A stretch of 17,305 bases of DNA, from the NCBI GenBank assembly GCA_004335635.1, contig QAXH01005669.1:1520-18824 (forward strand), in the 5' to 3' direction. Source of the DNA: Chloromonas sp. AAM2. Its lineage: Eukaryota > Chlorophyta > Chlorophyceae > Chlamydomonadales > Chlamydomonadaceae. The position numbers were made by a program, and so were the translations under genes. Shown piece by piece: positions 9,813 to 17,305 of the stretch. How positions within the stretch are numbered: position 1 is the first letter of the stretch; each line of letters starts with the position of its first letter. Below the pieces are notes generated by a model that had not been told where the DNA came from, ran no database searches, and saw nothing but the letters and a program-made list of their open reading frames with translations.

Positions 9813-12766
9813 ATGCAACACTCTGCTGTTTGTTCGCATGCGCAGACCTTTGCCGGCTCACCCCGCCAGCTGACCCTGTGGCAACAGAACGTCCGGCTTG
9901 AAATGTTTCCGTCCTCAAAGCAACCATCGCCTGGACACGCCATCAGTAATACCGAGCAGATGCATTTCATGCCTGGTTCGCCAGGCGGCTTCGAGCATGC
10001 TCACGGCCGGGCGATGATCGAAGTCCCGGGTCAGCTGGTCGTCCGGCAGGACAGAAAGAACACATTGCAGCAAGCTTTCGAGACATTCAGCATGGACGAA
10101 GCCTTGGGCCGCCCACGCACGAACTCCTTGCTTGAAGAGCACATGTTACTAGCCCTGCTTTCGGAGGATATCTCAGAGGAGCCTGAAACTGTGTGGGACA
10201 GTAGCGCCCTGGGCCAGCAGCGGCAGCTACAGCTACTTAGCGACCCGTACGGACCCATGGCCACATTGCCCGACTTCCTCCCTGCCATGGCTCATGACAA
10301 CAGCTTGCAAGGCCATGGTCCACTCACGCTTGCCTCAGCACCACCACACTCCAGTAAGTGCTCTTTTTTTATGAAATTAGCACCACAAACTCCTGCTTTT
10401 GTACTACCTGCGGTTGCACCACCTGCTTTTGACAGCAAGTATCCAAGCAAATGAGTGCAGCTGGCAAATCAAGGACCACGGAAGGCTTTCTCTTGACCAT
10501 TGCATTGTGACTGCAGCAGCTTGCTCTTCATTAATTCAATACGGCTCCAGCAGCATAATGAAGTGCATACTTTGGGCTGCAAACCAAACCAGGCACATGG
10601 ACTATACATTGATCAAATTCAGAAGGGCCACATGCACTGAGCACGGACGCTAGCAAGCCATGCCAGAGACGAGGCTGGATACCGTCCTAACCAACCCTGA
10701 GCAACAGAAGGCAGCAAAGAGCAAAGAACACAGAAGTCAAAGCAATGTGGACAAACAAAGACGTACTGCCAAAGGCTGTTAGACATGGGGGTTGAGCAGG
10801 CGCAGCTAGAAATGAAGGAAGAGAAATGATGCTGGCCAAGAAGTAAACCCCGAATGCATCGAATGTCACAAGCATGCGAATACACTTGCGCTAGGCCACA
10901 ACACTTGCGGCTAGGCCCGTGACTGCATGGGACATTGTAGGTGGGCGCCCGCTGCTTCTCAACCAGCTCACCATGCTAGCCAGTACCATCATTGCATTCG
11001 CATGCCTAGTAAATGTATAATGGACATGAATTGGGATCTCACCCAGATTTGTTCAACTCCCCCACCTGCAGTTGCTGCCTTCACCCCATCACCGCCTCAG
11101 CCCCCCGCTTGGGCCGCACCCGCTCCGCCCTCAGACAAGTATGCAGCTGCTATTGGCGGTGCTCTCGGCCTCTCCCTGCGCGATGACGCATGCGCACTGC
11201 ACCTGGCCAGCAATTGCGGTGAGAGCCCTGCCTCATTGCATACCCCCCGTGCAACAACGCCCTCGCATCGCAAATCCATCACACTGCAGTGGCAACGTTT
11301 CCGCTGCTCATCTTACTTTTACCCTTAGGATGACAAGGGCTGGCCTTTGCCTGTAACAAGATGTTCAGAGTGCTGCAACAGTAGCAAAAATTGTAATTAC
11401 CATCAAGCGAGATTCCACAACGGCCAAATGCACTGAGCTCTGCCTGAGACGAGGTTTAAGAGCATAACCTGAGCAACAGGTGCAGGTCAGGGGGGGAAAG
11501 GAATTTAAAAAGCAGATACCCCATTGCTCGCGATAACTGGTGGTTGCTTGCTGTCTGTGCGTGCAGCCGGTCAGCCTGGCCTGGCAGGCGAATCCGTCCA
11601 AGCGCGCATCTCCCTGTTGGAGGCCAGGCTGGCTGAGGCAGTGACCGGCCTGCTCACTTCCATGGCATACCCACCAGCCAAAGCCAGGGACATTGCGCGA
11701 GGTGAGGCAGGACTCTAAGCATGTCCAAGGCTAGCTAGCACTGCCTGTGTGTGCTAATGGGAGGCTAGCTAGCACTGCCTGTGTGTGCTAATGGGAGGCT
11801 TTCACGCACGGCAGCCATGCCCCTTGGGCCTGACCGAGGCTGACCAGCACTGCCTAAACAAGTGGTTCGAAACATAAGCAGAAACATTCTCTCGTAGAAT
11901 GGGAACGTCACCTGCTGGCCCGTTGGCCGAGACCCAATCACTAGCATGAGCTCCAACCTGGTAGGCTCTGACGCACGCGCGTACGGCTTGGGCCTAGCAC
12001 TGCCAGCGTACACTAGTGTGCCGAGCCAGGAGAAGAAGAAGTGTCTATCCCTTCCTTACGTTGGCCCTTAGAGAGACCGGAATGAAAATACTGAGTTCTA
12101 CGGTCCCGCCCAGACAGGGGTATGTCCCTGAATCACCACTAGTAGTATGACCTCGAATCTGGACAACTGAACACGCAGGCGGCAACCTGTCGTATTGCTG
12201 TGTTGGGTTCTGCTGCCTGGTTACTTGTATGTGAGGGGTCACTCTGTTGCCCAGGTGACCTCGCTGGCTGTACCGAGGTGGAAGCACGTGGGCTGGACAA
12301 GCTGCTGGCCCACATGCACGACCTGCTTGCCCTCTTCAAGCGCATGATGAACGAACACGCCGCCCCTGCCAGCCGCCGCACCACAGCCGACAGTGCTGCG
12401 CCATCTGGTCGCACCGATCTCAGCTGCAGCACACGCGTGGGCGTTTCTGGCGCAACCCGCTCACCCCTAGCTAAAATGGCGACGCAAGCAACTGCCGCCG
12501 GCGGCGCTGCTGCCGCACAGGCTGAGTTTTACACCGGGCTCGCGCTTTCACTTGATACAGATGCATGGCTGGAGGATCGCTTCAAGCGCCAGCTCGTTGC
12601 CAGTGCGTGTCAGTTATGGGCGTTGATGAACCTTGTCAACCCGCACCCGAGCCGGCAGGTGAAGGAGGGGCTGTCGGCGTACACGGGTCGGAGCATGAAG
12701 CAGATCACGGATTGGTTCACAAACTGGAGGGCGCGCCACTGGAAGAAGATCATCAACAATGTATAA
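9813..12766 (+). CDS. TALE-like homeodomain transcription factor, four exons
   Basis: Exons: 9813-10353, 11072-11218, 11567-11701, 12255-12766. Introns are GT..AG, all phase 1 and mutually consistent, giving 444 residues. The C-terminal homeodomain (about 376-438) is clear. Helix 3 reads MKQITDWFTNWRARHWKK (422-439), with the invariant W428, F429, N431 and R433. The NPHP at 403-406 sits where TALE homeodomains have the P-Y-P of their three-residue loop extension. The protein ends six residues later. Residues 287-310 (GLDKLLAHMHDLLALFKRMM) weakly recall the second KNOX helix. The N-terminal exon is rich in acidic and hydrophobic residues (LLEEHMLLALLSEDISEEPE), like an activation region, followed by a Pro-rich linker. 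KNOX versus BELL/GSP1-type assignment is open. The start is uncertain: ATGs lie at 9813 and 9903, with an in-frame stop at 9792. Confidence 0.8.
10626..10710 (+). repeat. Dispersed repeat copy in homeobox intron 1
   Basis: This is the longest copy of a family. It reads GGCCACATGCACTGAGC, then GCTAGCAAGCCATGCC, AGAGACGAGG, and a tail CCAACCCTGAGCAACAGAAG. Shorter versions lie at 11422-11480, 1451-1490 (front) and 2161-2187 (tail). No terminal inverted repeats or coding capacity were seen. It may be a small non-autonomous element. Confidence 0.5.
11422..11480 (+). repeat. Dispersed repeat copy in homeobox intron 2
   Basis: The order GGCCAAATGCACTGAGC, GAGACGAGG, then ACCTGAGCAACAGG matches the copy at 10626-10710, with the middle part deleted. 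Both copies are in the same orientation, in adjacent introns of one gene. Confidence 0.5.
11729..11796. repeat. Perfect 34-bp tandem duplication in homeobox intron 3
   Basis: The 34-bp unit beginning GGCTAGCTAGCACTGCC is present at 11729-11762 and 11763-11796 without a mismatch, followed by a further GGCT. The start of the unit contains the palindrome-like GCTAGCTAGC. Identity of the copies suggests a recent duplication. It begins 28 bp after the 5' splice site. Confidence 0.85.
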
Positions 12767-13212
12767 CAACACGCGGCGTGCGCACACCAGCATGTACAAC
12801 AGCACAGCGGAAACTCGAGGATAGCAAGTTTGAACCGGCAGATATCGGGATAGAGGGCAGCCAGTAACAACAATGCGCAGCAGCACAGCCAGCGCAGCCG
12901 TACTGAGGGTGGGCCTCGCTTCTGCGACTGTGACAAGTTCCGTGACACTGACGATTGTATGATGCCCAACTAAACGCAACTGCCCCTACCCTTGCCATAC
13001 CCTAAGTTCGGTTGTAGTGCTGTAGTGATCGGGACGGACCATTAAATCAGCCTCCACTTGGCAGACTAGTGAACACGATTTACATCATAGCAGCGGGTGA
13101 TATTCATGTTTGCAACCATACCAGTAGCATCGCATGACCTGCAAGCCAGCCTTGCACACCCGTGATGACTGACGTACTCCATGTACCATAGACTGTGTTA
13201 CACTGAAATACG

Positions 13213-13259
13213 TGTAATGATGACGTCATGTCAACAGCTACTCCATGAAAATTGTGTAA
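13213..13259 (+). terminator. Candidate polyadenylation motifs for the homeobox gene
   Basis: TGTAA occurs at 13213-13217 and again at 13255-13259, about 450-490 nt past the stop. A 3' UTR of that size is ordinary for green algae. The choice between the two cannot be made from sequence. Confidence 0.4.
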
Positions 13260-13349
13260 TGCAAGGCCCACAACTTTCGATTTGCACCCGTGTCAGCTGA
13301 GCTGCTGGGTAAGTGGATGTGTAGGACAGGTGGGCTCTCTGAAACCCCT

Positions 13350-13354
13350 TTACA
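13350..13354 (-). terminator. Candidate polyadenylation motif for the PIN gene
   Basis: TTACA on the + strand reads TGTAA on the minus strand, about 370 nt past the PIN stop at 13725. A second copy at 13198-13202 lies between or beyond the + strand motifs. If it is used, the two convergent transcripts would overlap. Confidence 0.35.
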
Positions 13355-13633
13355 CAGTGCTATGCGGTTCCGGCTAGGCTGATGTAAAGAATGTGCTGTC
13401 ACGACGAGAAGTGGGCAAATCCAGTGGCCTTCGGAAATGCAAGGTAAGATGACACCTAACGCCTATCTATGCAAGTCCAACTGGCCTGTCCAACACAAGC
13501 CCGTCAAGCTGGCGGCTCAGCAGTGCGACAAGCAGGCAGCCGTCAACTCGCTGTCGCCTGACCTCGTTCAGAGTTTTCCAGCTGTCTGATCTGAGTCATG
13601 GTCCGGGATCTAAGCTTGTCGAACCTGCAGTTC

Positions 13634-13676
13634 ATCAACCTGGTGCCCAATCAACCTGGTGCCCAATCAACTTGGT
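13634..13676. repeat. 16-bp tandem repeat downstream of the PIN gene
   Basis: The unit ATCAACCTGGTGCCCA is present at 13634-13649 and 13650-13665. A partial, diverged third copy (ATCAACTTGGT) is at 13666-13676. It lies in the predicted 3' UTR of the minus-strand gene. Confidence 0.8.
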
Positions 13677-13724
13677 ACTGCTACAATAGGGGTCTGTCTG
13701 TTACGCTGTCTACCTGATGGCAAT

Positions 13725-16700
13725 TCAGGGTGCAGACCACACGTTGGGCACGGCCCATTGCAGCACTCTGCTGGGCTGCTGGTGGCTCCTCACCCTCGCC
13801 TCCCACTCCCCCAAGTGCGCCTGGAGCGCCCCCACCATCCCCGATAGGGCAGCCACCAAACCCCCTTCATCACCACCACCACCACCACCACCGTCACCAC
13901 CTCTGCCACCACCTCCACCATCAACAGAAGCATCACCACCGCCACACCCAGCTACCCCGCCTCGCAGCAGATCACGTATTGCTTCCACCGCTGCACGTGC
14001 ATCGCCACCCGCGCCACACCCCGCAGACGCCGCGTCCCGCACGCCAACTAGGGTTTGCTGGGCCGCGGCGAGGGCCGACGTGGCCGAATGAAGCGCGGAC
14101 ACGACGGCGTCAAAGCTGTCCTGGAGGGCCACGGCGGGGGCGGCGCTACCCAGCCCTGCGAGCAAGTTGAAACAACCAAGATTATTTGGGGCATTCTGAG
14201 TGGTCCGACGCACTCGGAAAACAAACAGGAAGCAAACATGACGAGGTGTGCGTCTGTACTCGTGCCTCGTTCAGTTGCACGCCTCCCTTACACCGTGGGT
14301 TTAATTCTCCCGCACACAGTTGCATGCATTTTAAAGAGTGAGGCAGTTCATGAGTCACACCAAGTCCATCAGTTGCAGCGATTTGCTTACCGGTGGTGGC
14401 GCCTGGTCCGAGCAGGCCCCGAAGCATACAGGCCGTGAGGGGTACCGCCGCCTCATCCACCGCCCTCAGCATGCCCGCCACCTCGGGCCCCTCGCTGGAC
14501 AGACGGAAGGCGGGAAGGCCATGCGACCGGGCCGCGGCGATCTGAGCGTTGTCGTTAGATAGCAGCAGCACCGGCAGAGCTCGGCGGCTGGAAGCCGTGG
14601 CGGGGGTGGTGGTGGGAACCGGCACGGAGGCAGGAGCGGGAGTGGTCAGTGCCCCACCCTCACTGCTAGCAGTCCGACCGGCGGGGGTGGCAATTGAGGT
14701 GGAGGGGTTTGGAACCGCCTTGAGCACCTCTTGCTGGAAGAAGAGCGCCACCTCCACAATACGATAGTCAACCTGTGATGATCAGAGTTGACAGTGGACA
14801 ACTTCAACGCAAGGCATCGTGTCGTGTCATGCCGTAGAAAGAAGCAACATGGGTGGTTGACAAGTTGCAATGCAAGTATCGCCGCTGGCCTCGTTGTGAA
14901 GACCACGCTATTTGTGCCAGAATATGGATGTGCCAACACTAACTAACGTGTCAACGAAAGACATCTGCGGGTGGGCTGGAGGCTGACAGCGCACAGGGGC
15001 AATCTGGGCCGGGTTCCCCGCTGTTCGCATGCTTCAACAATCAGGCTTCAAAAGCGCAAAGCACAACAATCGGCCTGCTGTAGCAAGCGCCCAGCCACAC
15101 AGCCGAGCATGTCCCTCCCGCCTCACGCAGCATGGGATATGCACAGCAGCACATGGGCATTCCGTACGTGCGCCATGGCCTCCCCGCGGCTCAAGGTAAC
15201 CGTGAACCTCAATCCGGACACCGGGAGCGCCGCTTCAGGCCGCCTCACCTGCTGCCCCTTGCTGTTGACAAAGGGCGACCTGCTGCCCGTCACCTGCTGC
15301 CCCTTGCTGTTCACAAAGGGCGACCTGCTGCCCCTCACCTGCTGCCCCTTACTGTTGACAAAGGGCGACCTGCTGCCCCTCACCTGCTGCCCCTTGCTGT
15401 TGACAGAGGGCGACCTGCTGCCCGTCACCTGCTGCCCCTTACTGTTGACAAAGGGCGACCTGCTGCCCCTCACCTGCTGCCCCTTGCTGTTGACAAAGGG
15501 CGACCTGCTGCCCGCTGCACCCAGGGCACCCGCACTCAGGGCCAGGCCCTCGCCCTCGTGCGCACCCAACACCTGCGGGGAGGCAACACACGTCTTTAGT
15601 ATGATTATCATCTCGGGGAGGCAACAAAACATTGCACGTTGCATTGTAATGTTGTCAAGATTACAGTTGTATGGGTACTAGCAGAAGCGACAAGGAGGCA
15701 CAGTATGAGCAGGACAACGAGAACGCCAAGAAACCATCACGCAATCAAGGACAACAATGAAGCACGACAATGTAGATAACAACAATGTAGATAACAATGA
15801 AGCACAACAATGTAGATAACAACAATGTAGATAACAATGAAGCACGTTATCAGACGAGTGACAGGGCAGATCATGAAGCTGCCCGTGACCAGACCCTGAC
15901 TCTGACCCCAAACCCCTGGCCAAAGCAATACGCGTACAGTTTTGATGTCAGTTTGGTTGGCAAGCCTCGCCCCTCCTCACCGTGAGAAAGTCCAGCCCCG
16001 CGGGGCCGCACTCCTCCAGACCCCCGCCCAGGAACGAGCGGATCGGGGCACGCAGACCGGGAAGCGCCTGGTGCGTGCGTGCAGTCAGGTGCAGTCAGGT
16101 GCAGCCAGGTGCAGTCAGGTGCAGTCAGGTGCAGTCAGGTGCAGTCAGGTGCAGCCAGGTGCAGCCAGGTGCAGTCAGGTGCAGCCAGGTGCAGCCAGGT
16201 GCAGTCGGGTGGACATGCGCTCCCGGAGCCGTGAGGGCAACCAGTGCGGACTCAAGGCTCATTACACGCTTGCACAATTCGTGAGTTTTTCAGTTAGGAT
16301 AAGTGCTCACTCTGCCCCAGGCCGGTGCGAGAATAACAACCATGGACGCCGTGCATGACAATTGGTATGAAGGCGGTTGCATCCCGCCGTTGCAACCCGC
16401 TTTCACCATGTGCCAGCAATAAGAGTCTCAACCGTTCCTGCCTGGCGTCCTGCCCATCCTGAACATCTTGTTCATCGCCTTTCACACAGTTGACGGTATG
16501 CGCCACCAAGGCTCCTGCCGCTGTGCTGTCCGCACCTTGAGGCCGTCCAGTTGCTTGATGACGCTGTCCGACACCACCACAAACACCTGGGAGGTGGGAT
16601 CCAGCCCGTGACGGCCGAATAGGCGCATGCGAGCGAGGCGAGTTAGGGCCTCAAGGCTAAGGGCGGTTCTGTGATAGGGGGAGGCAGACAGGGGTTCAGA

Positions 16701-17305
16701 GACAGCGGTCATTGGCAAAGGAAGGCAGACAAGAGTAAATTGGGGTGGTCACTGTCATAACCAATATCGTCATTGCATGAACGATTTTCGCCTGGATAGC
16801 TGGGCAGGTGCTGAGAGCAACAGATGGAGACGAGATGTGCCCTGAGGGTACAGAATTGACGGACGCCGTCAACGTGCAAAGAGACTGACAGACAGAGCGA
16901 CGAATGGGGCACAGATGGTCTGGGCATGAGGGCGGCAATACTTCAGTGCTCCAGGATTCGCAACAGGCCGACAATCTCGACCCTGGTTTGGCGCAGTTTC
17001 TGATGGGGTGAACACAGGCACACAGAAGGTATAGAAGGAAAGGCTCAAGACACTTACTTTGGCAGCTCATTGTTTGCCCCGAGCATAGACATGAGCGCAC
17101 TGGTGTCCGGGAAAAGCAGCAAGGGCCCGTCGCTCCATTGGGAACCGATAGCAGCCAGATTGTCCAAGGCAGGTGATGAAACGGCTTTAGAAGTAGCCTT
17201 GGGTGGTGCGACGGGGGGGTGAGGGCGCAAGGAGGCTGCTGGTGCGCTGCTGCTTTGGCTGGGTAAGGGTTGAGGTGGGGGTGGGGGGATAGAAAGCGCC
17301 CTTGA
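13725..17305 (-). CDS. PIN-domain protein (putative ribonuclease fold), 5' end outside window
   Basis: Minus-strand exons in reading order: 17305-17058 (partial), 16668-16536, 16067-15981, 15572-15168, 14772-14391, 14155-13725. All junctions are GT..AG with matching phases, giving 561 visible residues before TGA. PIN domains are usually metal-dependent RNases. The signature parts are LLLFPDTSALMSML (first Asp, D67), VFVVVSDSVIKQLDGLK (111-127), LRAPIRSFL and CGPAGLDFLT (to 156), DYRIVEVALFF (D293), and PVLLLSNDN..AAARSHGLPAF (SND, D365). A Pro-rich N-terminus precedes the domain. Two insertions split it: six 15-residue repeats (177-266) and a Ser/Thr/Pro/Ala linker (about 310-355). The C-terminal exon is helical with a poly-Gly/Asp stretch. 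The usual ELD motif reads QLD here. The layout recalls SMG6/Swt1-like PIN proteins, but the exact family is not established. Confidence 0.8.
13859..13925. repeat. CCA/CCG-rich microsatellite encoding poly-Gly in the PIN gene
   Basis: Runs of ACC and CACCAC triplets on the + strand read as GGT/GGC glycine codons on the minus strand. They form a GGGGGRGGDGGGGGGGDEGG stretch between two helical segments of the last PIN exon. It is probably a flexible linker prone to length variation. Confidence 0.75.
15246..15515 (-). repeat. Six-copy 45-bp coding minisatellite in PIN exon 15572-15168
   Basis: Six contiguous 45-bp units (15246, 15291, 15336, 15381, 15426 and 15471 starts) differ at only a few positions. 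Each encodes GSRSPFVNSKGQQV plus R or T on the minus strand, with one copy having S for F. The unit is a multiple of three and preserves the frame. Within each unit the string GGGCAGCAGGT occurs twice, resembling 3' and 5' splice-site cores. The array lies between the FLT..VLG helix region and the SGLRFTV strand of the PIN domain. Confidence 0.9.
15756..15846. repeat. 40-bp tandem repeat in a PIN intron
   Basis: Two 40-bp units (15756-15795 and 15796-15835) are followed by an 11-bp partial third copy. They differ at one position. Each unit contains two copies of CAATGTAGATAACAA. The array lies in the intron between exons 16067-15981 and 15572-15168. Confidence 0.85.
16081..16210. repeat. Thirteen-unit 10-bp array GCAGTCAGGT next to a PIN 3' splice site
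   Basis: Twelve units of GCAGTCAGGT or GCAGCCAGGT plus a degenerate GCAGTCGGGT fill 130 bp without interruption. On the minus strand, the sense strand of the PIN gene, units read ACCTGACTGC or ACCTGGCTGC. The array ends 13 bp upstream of the intron end at 16068. Seven units contain CTGAC, a branch-point-like sequence. Confidence 0.95.

Larger units (their letters stand above)
12767..13724. other. Convergent intergenic region (3' UTRs of homeobox and PIN genes)
   Basis: The + strand homeobox gene stops at 12766 and the minus-strand PIN gene stops at 13725, so both 3' ends share this 958-bp stretch. No credible coding exon was seen. TGTAA lies on the + strand at 13213-13217 and 13255-13259. 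On the minus strand it reads as TTACA at 13350-13354 and 13198-13202. A perfect TGACGTCA palindrome, the CRE/bZIP-type site, is at 13221-13228. A 16-bp repeat lies at 13634-13676. Confidence 0.6.

Noticed and set aside
13730..14170. A + strand frame with a long His run
   Set aside because: It comes from the CAC/CCA microsatellite read in a shadow frame. The minus strand carries the PIN exon.
15246..15515. Possible CRISPR array because of regular repeats
   Set aside because: The units are contiguous with no unique spacers, and the window is eukaryotic.
14971..15681. A 236-codon + strand open frame with repeated LLLTKGDLLPVTCCP-type units
   Set aside because: It is the opposite-strand shadow of the 45-bp coding repeat. 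The minus strand joins by phase to flanking PIN exons, while the + frame has no domain or splice context.

Overview
The window looks like nuclear DNA of a eukaryotic green alga (Chlorophyta, possibly Chlorophyceae). I infer this from intron-rich genes with GT..AG junctions, Ala/Pro/Gln/Gly-rich proteins, many short tandem repeats in introns, and TGTAA polyadenylation-type motifs. I see no Shine-Dalgarno/operon organisation, tRNA, rRNA or CRISPR array. All gene models below were made by eye, requiring matching intron phase at every junction; no transcript or database evidence was available.

Layout, left to right: (1) the 3' end of an unrecognised + strand gene (392-863), with a TTCATGG-type tandem repeat in its intron; (2) about 2 kb of mostly non-coding sequence; (3) a six-exon + strand gene (3107-6687) for an 812-residue protein with a SAND-like DNA-binding domain, basic motifs and a low-complexity Gln/Ala/Gly-Glu-rich C-terminal half, possibly related to the RegA/VARL-type SAND proteins of green algae; (4) a poorly resolved stretch (6688-9812) with one possible small gene ending at 8320; (5) a four-exon + strand gene (9813-12766) for a 444-residue homeodomain protein, TALE-like, with the homeodomain at the extreme C-terminus; (6) a convergent intergenic region; (7) a minus-strand gene (17305 to 13725, 5' end outside the window) with six visible exons coding for a PIN-domain (putative RNase-fold) protein.

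The two best-supported + strand genes are both predicted transcription regulators and are neighbours. The PIN gene has the most unusual structure. One exon carries six in-frame copies of a 45-bp repeat (15 residues each) that contains splice-site-like sequences. The intron two exons earlier in the PIN gene has thirteen 10-bp repeats just upstream of its 3' splice site, many containing a branch-point-like CTGAC. A dispersed repeat family has two copies in homeobox-gene introns and further copies elsewhere in the window.
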